In this document: in pieces, positions 1 to 11,948 of the stretch
How the letters are laid out: the number at the start of each line of letters is the position of its first letter
Numbering within the stretch: position 1 is the stretch's first letter
Source: Isohypsibius dastychi
Taxonomy: Eukaryota; Tardigrada; Eutardigrada; Parachela; Isohypsibiidae
Reading direction: 5' to 3'
Assembly (NCBI GenBank): GCA_034696485.1
Contig: JAQIWT010000226.1
Location: forward strand, 1 to 27,255
Length of the DNA: 27,255 nucleotides
The notes under the pieces: generated by a model
Databases searched by the model: none
Told to the model about the DNA's origin: nothing
Seen by the model: the letters and a program-made list of their open reading frames with translations, nothing else
Translations under genes and position numbers: made by a program

Positions 1-285
1 AATTCTGGGAAGAAATTGTAGTACGGGGTGGTTATGACACCGCTTGATACTGGTCCGATGACGGCCGGGGATTTACACCCATCTACAAATGGATGACAAA
101 GTAACGCAAACAGCTGTCAGTGACCTTTTACACAAGGCTTTTCTAAAATTACAATTCCGAACTGGGTTTTCTCGGTTGAGATTGCCAGGGAATTACTCAA
201 GTCGGTTGGAATGAAGTGAACTGACTATACCTTGACAGATTACGGTCCCACAAATCAAGAGCGCGAACCACACAAGATTCCACAT
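1..285 (-). CDS. CUB-domain secreted protein, probable serine protease paralogue (5' part only)
   Basis: Two exons are visible: 231-285 and 82 down to the window edge. The first begins with ATG at 285 and encodes a short hydrophobic signal peptide (MWNLVWFALLICGTVICQ). The second continues in phase (CAA G|AT) with the start of a CUB domain (DGCKSPAVIGPVSSGVITTP). Both exons and the intron closely match the first two exons of the intact protease gene at 1647-4512, so this is a tandem paralogue in the same orientation. Most of the gene lies left of the window, so it is only inferred, not seen, that it also carries LDLa and trypsin domains. No stop or frameshift is visible in the part present. 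Confidence 0.75.
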
Positions 286-382
286 TTCGGAAGCCGAGGT
301 CCTGTTGTGTAAATAGTCGTAAGCTTCAAACGGTGAGTATTTCGGCTTCAAATTTTGGGTGTTGCAAAGCAAAGTGCTTTCT

Positions 383-418
383 TTATCGGATGAAAAGATA
401 AGGTATTAGAAATGATAA
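383..418. promoter_or_regulatory. GATA-type motifs upstream of the left CUB gene
   Basis: Three GATAA cores occur within 36 bp: TTATC at 383-387 (minus orientation), AGATAAGG at 397-404 and TGATAAG at 413-419. They lie about 100-130 bp upstream of the start codon at 285. The first and third are kept in the paralogue's upstream region (4614-4634). GATA factors commonly drive gut genes in invertebrates, so a digestive role is possible. That is inference from motif and spacing only. Confidence 0.35.
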
Positions 419-859
419 GTTTGAATAACGGAAATGGAGGTAATTGTATTGAATAGAATAATGTGAGTTACTGGTTGTACAATCTGGTTTCGATTTTTGG
501 ATGTTACTTACCATAAATCAGATGATAAAACTTTGGGCTCCTTCATGAAAGATATCAGTCCGTACCACTTCTCGAAAGAAGGCGAAAATGACTGCACAGT
601 GACACATGGTAAAATAATAGAGTCATTTCTTTCGAAAGCGCGCGCTTGGCCTGATGTACAGTGTTGTGGCTCATCATGGGTTGTCGTGTGGTCACCGTTA
701 TTATGATGCCTGTTCGTCTCGGCATGTTGCGGGATTTTCCATCTGCTTGAGCCATCTTTCAAAATCTGCATCTCGATTTTCAGGTGTGGTGTAACACTAC
801 ACAACGATCGAGGAATAGAACGAAAACGTTCCAGAAAAATAATGCATTCGGAGTGACTG

Positions 860-1221
860 AAATTCAAGAGTTATATTCATGAAGAGTAAGTACCAATATC
901 GGCCATAACATGAAAAAGTTTCCGCAGATTATTCATGATTTATGTTTCAGATGTTTTGTTGTTGCTTTCGCGGCTGAGTTTAAATTCAGTTTTTCGAATT
1001 TCCTCCGTTAAAATAAATTTTCTATCTTTTTTCTCTTTTTTCGTTTTGCAAGTTGTAGTGTCAGGTCAGGCGCGCTTAGCATACGGTTTGAACCTCCGGA
1101 TAGTCAGAATCGTTGGGAAAATCCGCTTTTCATAAGTTAGCCTGCATATCCTGTACTCTTTGAAGAGATATATTTCTACTTCTCATGAGTCATGAATAAG
1201 TAAACGCCTTCCCCGGATCAG
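860..1221. other. Intergenic stretch, no supported gene
   Basis: There is a good splice donor after ATGAAGA (GTAAGTACC at 882) and an acceptor at 949 (TTTATGTTTCAG), which together would join to a hydrophobic leader-like frame (MKNVLLLLSRLSL...). The frame quickly becomes T-rich, with no domain. A small secreted-protein gene leading into the open frame at 1222 cannot be excluded, but it is not supported well enough to call. Confidence 0.25.
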
Positions 1222-1646
1222 TCAACGCAAAGACAGCCATTGGCAGCTGCTAACTTCCTTCTTGAGCTTGACCGGACAACGCAACAGGTCGTCTCCGAAT
1301 TATCACAAGCGCAACAACGTGGGCTTATGACCGGGGACAAGATGGTTTTTGGAGATTTCACGGAGGCACTGCTTTTTTCCAGGTTGGTCAGTCCGGCGGA
1401 ACTTGCAAGATTGAGAAAACATTTTGTCTCTGTTTTTAAAACGAGAGGAGTGGACGATTTAAAACAGTGTGGTGATACTTTATTCAAATTATCTAGGAAA
1501 TACTCCGAACTAATCTTGAGTTTCATTATCGCTGGTTATAACATGAATATTGTTTGGTCGTTTCAAGATTATTTTGGTAAAGTGGAATTCGTTTACGAAA
1601 CATATACGATTAAGCCAACAGTCTTCTCCGTGACAGTGATTGTACC

Positions 1647-1650
<4 letters not shown>
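1222..1650 (+). CDS. Unrecognised helical open frame, possible exon
   Basis: The plus strand is open from 1204 to the TAG at 1648-1650. A plausible acceptor (CCCCGGATCAG) ends at 1221, and a possible donor (TTTTG|GTAAAG) lies near 1578. The translation looks protein-like, with several amphipathic helices: FLLELDRTTQQVVSELSQAQ, then DFTEALLFSRLVSPAELARL, then VDDLKQCGDTLFKLSRKY. I do not recognise a family. There is no ATG at the head, so it would have to be an internal or terminal exon. It lies opposite the 3' UTR of the minus-strand protease, whose only AATAAA (1479-1484) falls inside it, so it may be a chance open frame. Confidence 0.3.
1479..1484 (-). terminator. Possible poly(A) signal of the CUB-LDLa-trypsin gene
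   Basis: AATAAA on the minus strand, about 165 nt downstream of the TAG at 1647-1649. It is the first canonical hexamer I saw beyond the stop. Its use is inferred. Confidence 0.35.
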
Positions 1651-4512
<2,862 letters not shown>

Positions 4513-4613
4513 TTTGGAAGCTGAGGTCCAGTTGTATTTGAATTCAGAGACGTGAGTTTGAAATGTCGAGTGTTTGCTTCAATTTCGGGTGTTGAAAAGC
4601 CAAGTTATTCTCT

Positions 4614-4634
4614 TTATCAGCAAGGAATGATAAG
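4614..4634. promoter_or_regulatory. Paired GATA-type motifs upstream of the protease gene
   Basis: CTGATAA on the minus strand (4614-4620) and TGATAAG on the plus strand (4628-4634) lie about 100-120 bp upstream of the start codon at 4512. Both have counterparts at matching distances in the paralogue. No clear TATA box was seen near this gene. Function is inferred from motif and conservation. Confidence 0.35.
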
Positions 4635-4960
4635 TCTGATTGACGGAAATGGAGGGAATTGTGTTTCGAATAGAATGATGATTACAGTACTAGTGAAAGG
4701 TCTGCTTTGCAGTGTAGTTCGACTTCTTCCTGATAACACAATCTGGCTTCGGCTCTTTCGTGTTACGTATTATAATTATGATGATAAAACTTTGGGCTCC
4801 TTCATCAACGATACCAGTACGTACTATACCGTTTCAAAGGTAAAAAATAGGATGCAGCTACTGCTACTCATGTAAATCAATGCAGTGTCATATCTCTTGA
4901 AAGCGCGAGCTTGGTCTACTGTACAGTATTGCGGCTTTGTCATGAACTGTCGTGTGCTCA

Positions 4961-5279
4961 GCATTATTATGCAGTTTCCAATGGTCATCTGGCGGTGTGG
5001 CGTAGTGTGTATGAGACAAAACTGGCTCGATTCACACCTTTGTGAGTTCAGTCGGTGCTACTGTTCATAGCATTGCAGAGGAGCCCGCCAGCTGGTCGCC
5101 TTTTTTCAGAAAGTTGGTACAGTTTGAGAAAAGAATTATACTTTTGGAACCAAAAATAACCAAAAATAACTAAAATAACAAAAATAGCCTCCTTGTTCGT
5201 ACTTTTCACTTGCCAGCTTTTCTATTCGGGTATGTAAGGTTAAGGTGAGCAAGAGTTGAACTCATTGAAACAAAGGCTC
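4961..5279. other. Intergenic stretch with a short A-rich tandem repeat
   Basis: No gene is supported between the upstream flank of the protease and the stop codon of the glycosyltransferase. The only clear structure is the decamer repeat at 5150-5187. Confidence 0.5.
5150..5187. repeat. Imperfect decamer tandem repeat (CAAAAATAAC)n
   Basis: Two perfect copies of CAAAAATAAC (from 5151) are followed by two degenerate copies (TAAAATAAC, AAAAATAGCC). It is ordinary low-complexity sequence in a short intergenic region. Confidence 0.8.
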
Positions 5280-6602
5280 TTAACATTTTTTATTCGGCCC
5301 GTCTACAATCGTTCCATTTTGTTTCAGAGGTCGGTAATAAGATTTCAAAACTTCAGTTTTCTGTAAAAAGTGCATGAACCATCTCTTATTTTCTAACATA
5401 CAAATCGGCGAACAGAGATAAGTTTTTATTGGTTTTTGATGAGGAAGCTGTACATGTTCCACTCCTTCGATTTCACGAACCAATAATCCAGTAACATAAA
5501 CATCGTCGATCCAATAATAATCCACAAATGCCGTAGTTTCCAGCAACTGAGCCACGAGATCTCGCGTCAAAATATATCCACCTCCATAACAATATTTCGG
5601 ATAATATTTCTCGGAATAACTCGTCCACGGAATAAACCACTTCGAGTTTGTATTGCGCTGGACGGCGTCTTTTTTCACCATTTCCGCACAGAAAATTGTC
5701 CGCTGTAAGTGGCGATTGCAATACACTTGTTGATTCAAATAAGATATTATCGGTCGCGGGTAGACCAGCATGTCATCATCGGTTTTGAGAATGAAGTGAT
5801 AAGATGGTGTCCAGCAATATTCGGAGAGGTATACTAAACCGGCTAGATTTTTGTTCGTCATGTTACGATAGGAATCCCAATAGTCAAATTGAACAATATC
5901 ATCATGTTCCACACTTTCTTTGGCCACCTATATCATCGCAATGCAAACCTATGAAACATGAACAAGGGAACTATTTTCTCATTATTTCACAAACCTCTTT
6001 CTGGACTGCGTCGTTTACGGAGGTCCCCAAAATAAATAGTACCTCAAACTTTTGTATCTCTTTCCATCTTTTGTTCGCCCATGTTTCACGAATCTATAAT
6101 ATAGTACCGGTAATTGTCGTGAAAGTGATCAGTCTACAAAATAAGGTGGTACATTAGATTCGTGTAATCAGAATATTACCAACTGGCGGTTTATGAAATG
6201 AGACGGCGCGGAGTGGACTAGGACCATCATCACCAAATCCAGATCATTTGAGCACTTGGTTGAGTTTAACAAAAACGTGAAGTTGAGGTCCGGCGGATGT
6301 TTTGCAAGAGTTCGGATTCGTGGCGGTAGACTTCCTGAGATGATGACAAAAACAAAATTATAACATGATTGCATCGATACCAAATAGTGCGTAGTTTTGT
6401 TCGATACTGTACCTGAGAGAGGTGGGAGTTTTCTGATTGTTCCGTTTGTGATCAGATCCGAGGCTGAACTGGCATACGCATCAGTCAGTTTTTGCCGTAC
6501 GCCGACGAAGGGATCCTGGCTTCTCATGGCGTTCATCAGAATTGTGAAACAGCTCCCAGCGATCAGCAACGCGAAAGCTTTAAGTATATTTGTGTGCCAC
6601 AT
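5280..6602 (-). CDS. Beta-1,3-glycosyltransferase (GT31 family, beta-1,3-galactosyltransferase-like), 4 exons, 363 aa
   Basis: Exons 6413-6602, 6180-6334, 5995-6093 and 5280-5927 give 364 codons in consistent phase. It is a type II Golgi protein: a short cytosolic tail, a signal anchor near residues 5-24 (ILKAFALLIAGSCFTIL), a stem, then the GT31 catalytic domain. Family motifs appear in order: the RQ(L)-IRETW block at 114-120, VLFILGTS, DIVQFDYWDSYRNMT (159-172), KTDDDMLV (196-203) with the metal-binding DxD, YPKYCYGGGYILTRD, and DDVYVTG. These enzymes transfer a sugar, usually galactose or GlcNAc, from its UDP donor to a glycoprotein or glycolipid acceptor; the actual sugar cannot be read from sequence. 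N-glycosylation sequons are present (NGT, NFT, NMT). The length is normal and nothing is broken. Confidence 0.9.
5289..5294 (-). terminator. Possible poly(A) signal inside the glycosyltransferase's last codons
   Basis: AATAAA on the minus strand overlaps the Asn-Lys codons just before the stop at 5280-5282. Cleavage 15-25 nt downstream would give a 3' UTR of only a few bases. This is inferred; a signal further downstream may be used instead. Confidence 0.3.
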
Positions 6603-7210
6603 TTCACCACTTTCTCCGGACTCCGATTGACGTTACAAATGTCCCCCGTAATCCATTACAAACGTGAAGGAGATTATAAACCAAGAATGATCCACAATTG
6701 GTCAGTTCTAATAAAATTTCGCTGTGAGAATTAATCAACCGGTCGTAGTGCAAAGAATCTCGCGGAACGGTGTCCGATGTTTTTTGCTGCTTGTAAAAAC
6801 GGTATGTATAAACGGTAGCTTGTAAAAGTGCCCCTCAATTCAAGAAAATTCCAATCCACCACTGGCCGTAATGTAATGCTCCCAATCACGAAACGCTGTA
6901 AGAAATGTGTTTTCGTTTCGCGGGAGTTCAGATTTTGGCTTTGATTTGGTGTCTGATTTTCAACCCTTTGAACTTGCTCTGGTTTCACACTACAGTCTAA
7001 TTACATACGCAGTGATATAAGGCAGGGCCACGATATCTTTTCGATCTTTTACATTGGTTTAATTACTGGATGTTTCTCTCTGACTACAGAAGAGATCGAT
7101 CACTCGATTCAACTGACCAGAGAAGTCTTTGGTCACAACGGCAAAGTCTGGCCACAATATAGTGCGTTCTCATAAACAATGCACAGCGTTATCTATTTAC
7201 CCAAAACATG
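6603..7210. other. Divergent intergenic region, no gene seen
   Basis: It separates the minus-strand glycosyltransferase start from the plus-strand receptor unit. Open frames here are short and lack domains or convincing splice sites. It must hold the glycosyltransferase promoter, but I recognise no specific element. Confidence 0.5.
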
Positions 7211-7602
7211 ATCTAAATTGTAAAAATTTCATCGGTTCATAGGAAGTTCAAGCAGAACCATTTGGCAGGCTACCCCATGAATGGTGAATTTGATATGGAG
7301 GATTTTATTGATAATTAAAAGAAATTATCCCGGTTCGTGCTGCATAAGAGCGAGTGGGATGTTGAATATTCGACAATGGCTGTGTCACATCAAAGTCCTT
7401 AAAGATAACCTGTCGAATAAATCCTTTTTTCCAGTGTTTTTTTCTGGAAAACGTGCTAAATTTATGAAGGTTACAGTAATGTCACTGCATCGAAATCTCT
7501 GCCTTCATCCGCACGTAATCAGTTCATTAGAATTAGCTTGACTAACAAATTATTCAGAATAAATTTTTTTCTTCCAAGGCCTACGGTAGGTCTCGTCCGT
7601 GA

Positions 7603-7610
7603 TATAAAAG
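7603..7610 (+). promoter_or_regulatory. TATA box of receptor gene 1
   Basis: TATAAAAG lies 92 bp upstream of the start codon at 7702. A TATA-like element (TATAAAC) occurs at the corresponding place in the second copy. Transcription would start near 7630-7640, giving a short 5' UTR. Confidence 0.55.
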
Positions 7611-7701
7611 ACCCATCCCTGACTCGATAATAATCCATGCGGAAGATTGAAAACATCTGCATTATAGCTCTTGGTTTTCCTTACAGCGGCCAGGGTCAAG
7701 C

Positions 7702-8785
7702 ATGGTTTCAGGCAACGCGTCACTAAACGGCACAGATAAAGACGCCGGTCTTTACGACCCTAATTTTAACATCACCATCTGGAGGAATGCTGTCAACCTG
7801 TTCTTCGGAGCTCGAACAAGTCTTGCTATACTCGGGTTCTTCTGCAATGGTCTCTTGATTATTGTCATCCTCCGCTCTCCGACACTTCGGGTCGGAACTG
7901 GTGTCCTGATCGTTCATCTGACACTGGTCCTCTGGATGACGGTCACTCTCATTGGTACCTTCATCACCAGCATGATATTCGCCAGGGCCAACGGGTACGA
8001 CACATCACCTGCAGGCGTCGGCTGCAGGGTCTACGCGATCGCCACTACCTCGTGTTTTCTGACCATGAACTGGACTGAACTTCTGTTGGCTGTCAACCGA
8101 TTCGTCGCCATCTTTTTTCCGACACTGTATCCGAAAATCACGACAAGGACAGTCCTCGCCGTAACGCTGTCGGTTTTGTGGGTCGTTGCATTGGTCCTGA
8201 CAGTTCCTCAAGCTCTAGTTGGTGAAAACACAATTTCACCTTTGGGGGACTGCGTTCATCACGAACATTACATGCAGCTCCCATTCTTCTACATTTCCAT
8301 GTACATCCCGTTTCCTTGCACAATTTTAGTCTATGCTGCGGTCCTTGTAAGAAGCTCAATTCGTTCTCTCAAACGGAAGGTTCGAATCATCAACAAGGAG
8401 GGGGTTGTGGTACAGGTCAGAACCCGTGTTCAGTTACAACAGAACAGGATCACTCGGATGTTGATGGTCTCTTTTGCATGGAATATTCTTTGCTACAGTC
8501 CACTGTTTGCTTTCGTCTTCAACTGGAAAAGTCTGCATGGAAATGTCACGTTTGTTCTGGTGGCACTACTGCTGCCAACGGTCCAGTATTCAACTAACTC
8601 AGTATCTGTGATGTACAAACGACGTCAGATGGGTTGCTGACGATTTTTCTTTATTGCAGGTCATCTTTTTTCTGATGAACGCGGATTACCGTGAAGGAGC
8701 CAAGCAGTTTTTATTGCGATACCGCGCTTTTCAGTTACTCTCCGCAGTTGTGTCCACCGTGATGAAACACACAGGAAGCACATGA
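7702..8785 (+). CDS. Orphan rhodopsin-type seven-transmembrane receptor, copy 1 (2 exons, 341 aa)
   Basis: Exons 7702-8601 and 8660-8785 are joined by a 58-nt phase-0 intron (TCA|GTATCT...TTGCAG|GTC). The acceptor and exon 2 are shared with copy 2; reading on through the intron would lose the end of TM7. Hydrophobicity gives seven helices, starting with ILGFFCNGLLIIVIL. The extracellular N-terminus has sequons (NAS, NGT, NIT). A conserved Cys precedes TM3 (GVGCRVYAI) and another sits in loop 2 (GDCVHHEH). The end of TM3 reads LAVNRFVAIFFP, so the DRY motif is NRF. TM6 has CYSPLF, not CWxP, and TM7 has FLMNADY in place of NPxxY. It looks like a lineage-expanded divergent class A receptor, perhaps chemosensory; the ligand is unknown. 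Confidence 0.85.
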
Positions 8786-8935
8786 AGAACGCTCTTCCTC
8801 ATTCGTACTCCACCATGCCTCACATGCCGAATTGCACTGGGTCAGAATGTTGTTCAATGTGTTGCTTGGCGAATCCGCGTTCTTACCAAGTCTGTATTTT
8901 CGTTTTGAATTTTGTGTTCTACTGCTACCTTGAAA

Positions 8936-9133
8936 ATGGCCATCAATGCTATCCCACCTAACGTAGTCCCTGAAACACCAAAACAATCTCAGTTCTGTGA
9001 GATTGTTTTCGACGACGCTGACATCTATCGTACCGAACCTGTCCCTCGTTCTTTACAACTGCCACAAAACTCAAAAAGTACTTCTGCTCAAGAGGGTGAA
9101 TTCAAAAATTTCACAATTTCATCTAAATTATGA
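8936..9133 (+). pseudogene. Truncated MORN-gene copy (head only)
   Basis: Exon 1 (8936-9029) and the start of exon 2 (9093 onward) match the intact MORN gene at 10829: the same MAINA start, the shared IVFDD block and the same intron position. After GEFKN (about 9109) the similarity stops dead and the sequence becomes that of the next duplication unit, giving four to seven unrelated residues and a TGA at 9131-9133. All MORN repeats except the first few residues are missing. A 44-residue peptide could still be encoded, but the gene is best read as a by-product of the tandem duplication breakpoint. Confidence 0.8.
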
Positions 9134-9503
9134 AAATCATATCAGATCAAATGAATTTCAAGTGAAATTCTCTGGTATCCCATGAATGCTGAATTTAATA
9201 TGGGGAATTTGATTGTTAATTAACAGAAACTATCCCAGTTCGTTCTGCTCAACAGCGAGTGACATGTTAAATATTCAACAATAGCTGTTTCACATCCAGA
9301 CGCACGACCTTTAAAACTAATCCATCAGACCAGATGAATGCTTTTTTCACTGTTTTTCTGGAGAGCATACTATATTCATGAGTGTTACGGTAATGTGCAT
9401 CTCAATCTCTGCTTTCATCCGTACGTAATCTGTTCATTAGAATCAGTTTGATTAGCAATCGTTCAGAGAGTTTTTTTCTCCAAGGTCTAGGTCACCTCCA
9501 TGA

Positions 9504-9510
9504 TATAAAC
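9504..9510 (+). promoter_or_regulatory. TATA-like element of receptor gene 2
   Basis: TATAAAC lies 77 bp upstream of the start codon at 9581. It is positioned like the TATAAAAG of copy 1. Confidence 0.45.
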
Positions 9511-9580
9511 GAGCCATCCTTGCTGAGGAAGCTCGAAAACATCAGCGCTACATTTTTAACTGTCACGGTCAGGGCCACAC

Positions 9581-10681
9581 ATGTTTTCAGTCAATGCGTC
9601 ATTTAACGGCACGAACTCTGCTGAAGATGCCAGTCTTTACGACCCGAACTTCAACATCACCATCTGGAGGAATGCTGTCAACCTGTTCTTCGGAGCTCGA
9701 ACAAGTCTTGCTATACTCGGGTTCTTCTGCAATGGTCTCTTGATTATTGTCATCCTCCGCTCTCCGACACTTCGGGTCGGAACTGGTGTCCTGATCGTTC
9801 ATCTGACACTGATCCTCTGGATTACCGTTACTTTGACTGGTACGTTTATAACCAGCATGATATTCGCCAGGGCCAACGGGTACGACACATCACCTGCAGG
9901 TGTTGGCTGCAGGGTCTACGCGATCGCCACAACCGCGTGCTTTCTCGCTATGAACTGGACAGAACTTCTATTGGCTGTCAACCGATTCATCGCCATCTTT
10001 TTTCCAACATTGTATCCGAAGTTCACGACAAGTGCAGTTCTTGCCGTAACGTTGTCGGTTCTGTGGGTCGTTGCATTGGTCTTGACAGTTCCTCAAGCTC
10101 TAGTTGGTGAAAACACTATTTCACCTTTGGGGGACTGCGTTCATCACGAACATTACATGCAGCTCCCATTTTTCTATATCTCCATGTACATCCCATTCCC
10201 TTGCACAGTACTAGTCTATGCTGCGGTACTTGTAAGGAGCTCCATTCGTTCTCTCAAGCGGAAAGTTCGAATCGTCAACAATGGGGGAGTGGTAGTGCAG
10301 GTCAGAACTCGTGTTCAGTTGCAACAGAATCGGCTCACGCGGATGTTGATGGTCTCTTCTGCGTGGAATATTCTCTGCTACAGTCCACTGTTCGCATTCG
10401 TTTTCAACTGGACAAGTCTACATGGGAATGTCACGTTCATTCTAGTGGCGCTGCTTCTGCCAACCGTCCTGTATTCAACAAACTCAGTGTGTAGACCTAA
10501 TCTATGCTGTGCAATGATCTCAGATGGCCTGCTGACGAATTTTTCTTGATTGCAGGTCATCTTTTTTCTGATGAACGCGGATTACCGTGAAGGGGCCAAG
10601 CAGTTTCTACAGCGATACCGCGCTTTTCAGTTACTCTCCGCGGCTGTGTCCACCGTGATGGAAAACACAGGAAGAACATAA
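9581..10681 (+). CDS. Orphan rhodopsin-type seven-transmembrane receptor, copy 2 (2 exons, 343 aa)
   Basis: Exons 9581-10486 and 10556-10681 flank a 69-nt intron (TCA|GTGTGT...ATTGCAG|GTC). Exon 2 encodes VIFFLMNADYREGAKQFLQR and a short tail ending at TAA 10679-10681. Without splicing, the frame would end at 10549 with a tail unlike copy 1. The protein shares all the odd features of copy 1: NRF for DRY (AVNRFIAIFFP), no NPxxY, and Cys pairs flanking loop 2. The N-terminus is two residues longer (FNGTNSAED). Most differences lie in the N-terminus, TM2 and loop regions. The intact MORN gene starts only 147 bp downstream on the same strand, but nothing suggests co-transcription. Ligand unknown. 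Confidence 0.85.
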
Positions 10682-10828
10682 CGAATACTCTTCTTCATAC
10701 GTACTCCAACATTGACCATGCTTTATATTCCGAATTATGTAATCGTTTTCAGTGCGTTGCTTGGAGAATCGCAATCTGACTAAGTGTAATTTCGTTTTGA
10801 ATGTTTGTATTTTATTGCTACCTTCAAA

Positions 10829-11397
10829 ATGGCCATCAATGCTACACCACCTAACGTAATCCCAGAAACACCAAAACAACCCCAAGTCTGCGAGATTGTT
10901 TTTGACGACGGTGACATCTATGGTACCGATCTGCTGCGTTCATGAGACCTGCCAGAGTACTCAAATACTTCTTCTCAAGAGGGTGAATTCAAAAATGGCG
11001 AGCAAAACCGTCCGGTGCGACATGGTCTTGGCAAATATACGAAATCAAATGGATGTGTATTCTCTGGCCAATGGGAGAATGACAGACTGTCTGGACCCCT
11101 ATGTTACATCAACATGCCATGTGAAAACGTGAAATATAAGGGAGAAATGAAAAATGGGCTGTATCATGGAAATGGTGCTTATAGCTGCCCATCTTACTAT
11201 TTCGAAGGACAATTTAGAGACGGAAAGTATGGTTTTGTATATCATGTCTCGAAAACGATTAAAAAAATCAAAAAACTTTAAACAGGCTTTTTGGACCTGG
11301 TGAGCTTATTGACGCACATCAAAGGTCATGGATTGCCATTACCGACGGAAAGACTCAGCTAATGGGCTTTCGCCTGAAAATTAATGAGACTCACTGA
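10829..11397 (+). CDS. MORN-repeat protein, 3 exons, 150 aa
   Basis: Exons 10829-10922, 10980-11226 and 11286-11397 join in phase (TAT G|AG GGT; GGA AA|G CTT) to 151 codons. After a leader of about 30 residues come four MORN-like units: YEGEFKNG...RHGLGKYTK, FSGQWENDRLSGPL, YKGEMKNGLYHGNGAY and FEGQFRDGKLFGPGEL. A short C-terminal segment (SWIAITDGKTQLMGFRL) ends at TGA. Ignoring the last intron gives a lysine-rich tail ending at 11281; the spliced version restores the DGKLxGxGxL repeat pattern and is preferred. MORN repeats form short beta-hairpin sheets that bind lipids or proteins at membranes and in cilia. The exact role is unknown. A truncated duplicate lies at 8936-9133. Confidence 0.75.
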
Positions 11398-11542
11398 AAA
11401 ACAACTCTGAAAAAAAATCAAGATAAGAACGAAGATGTATTTACTTTCCAATGATGTGGAAAAACAATATCAATCAATACTATGGACGTTTTGACAACTG
11501 TCCTTAGAAAAGCTGTCAACATCATTTTCTGCCAACCAAAGC

Positions 11543-11947
11543 ATGAACCAGCATTCTTTCTTAGCTATCTCGTCGTGGTTTCTTGTTTCTGCTTTGTTGG
11601 GGCTCGGCTTTATGAGCTCGCGTGACAATCAGACCCGTTCTTGTAAGAATCTACTCAATGCATTACGTAAGTCCATTAGGGAACAATTCTTCATTCGCCA
11701 AGCAGTCCTTGATGGGAATTCTTATCAAGAGTGCAGCTAATCCACGAGATCATCACGACAGTTATTTGGTTGATCAAGCATGGATACATTTCAATTTTTT
11801 AATACTTCCTTTCTTTTGACAGTTGGCTTCCTGGAAAATCGAAAAAAAAGAATTCCTACAAGTCACAATCGAATCGCTGTGTCAAGCCTTGGCTCAGAAA
11901 CCATTGTCAAATTAACGCTCTACAAGCATAGAGAATCCCCTCAATAA
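11543..11947 (+). CDS. Candidate secreted peptide precursor, 2 exons, 82 aa
   Basis: Exon 1 (11543-11666) starts with ATG and encodes a signal peptide with a long hydrophobic core (FLAISSWFLVSALLGLGF), followed by a sequon (NQT) and a single Cys. It ends at a strong donor (TTAC|GTAAGT). Exon 2 (11823-11947) follows a fine acceptor (TTCCTTTCTTTTGACAG) in phase. It gives LLGFLENRKKR, with a tetrabasic RKKR at 48-51, then a 31-residue tail. Signal peptide, small size and a furin-type site are the layout of a neuropeptide or hormone precursor. I cannot match it to a known peptide family, and there is no amidation glycine before the basic site. The TAA stop lies inside an AATAAA. Chance assembly of two good splice sites is possible. 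Confidence 0.45.
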
Positions 11948-11948
11948 A
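11943..11948 (+). terminator. Poly(A) signal overlapping the stop of the peptide-precursor candidate
   Basis: AATAAA; its TAA (11945-11947) is also the stop codon of the candidate precursor. It supports transcription ending here, but is only a hexamer. Confidence 0.35.

Larger units (their letters stand above)
1..690. repeat. Left copy of a diverged direct repeat covering the 5' end and upstream region of a CUB protease gene
   Basis: The stretch matches about 4229-4960 with an offset of roughly 4.23-4.27 kb. Shared blocks include the CUB exon, intron 1, the signal-peptide exon and about 400 bp upstream, for example the block GATGATAAAACTTTGGGCTC near 520 and 4780. Small indels and many substitutions separate the copies. 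This is the signature of an old tandem gene duplication, not of a mobile element; I saw no terminal repeats. The match fades near 690. Confidence 0.8.
7211..9110. repeat. Tandem duplication unit 1 (receptor plus truncated MORN head)
   Basis: This unit matches about 9121-10997 with an offset of 1.88-1.91 kb. The match begins near ATCTAAATT (7211 and 9121) and ends inside MORN exon 2 (GAATTCAAAAAT near 9098-9109 and 10985-10996). It covers the receptor's upstream region, both receptor exons, the intergenic spacer, and MORN exon 1, intron 1 and the first bases of exon 2. Confidence 0.85.
9111..10997. repeat. Tandem duplication unit 2
   Basis: Partner of 7211-9110, in direct orientation and immediately adjacent. 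Flanking and intronic sequence is diverged, while parts of the receptor coding region are identical (see 9653-9811). Confidence 0.85.

Noticed and set aside
508-867. 119-codon minus-strand frame overlapping the repeat flank
   Set aside because: No signal peptide, domain or splice logic, and the frame is not kept in the paralogous copy near 4780-5000.
7281-7541. 86-codon plus-strand frame upstream of receptor 1
   Set aside because: It lies in the duplicated promoter region and the frame is broken in the second copy (9190-9450).
8641-8659. Receptor 1 ending at 8640 in an unspliced tail
   Set aside because: Both copies share an acceptor and a second exon encoding the rest of TM7; the unspliced tails differ and lack a helix.
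11227-11281. Lysine-rich C-terminus (KTIKKIKKL) for the MORN protein
   Set aside because: A 59-nt intron (11227-11285) joins to an exon that continues the MORN pattern, so the K-rich tail is intron read-through.
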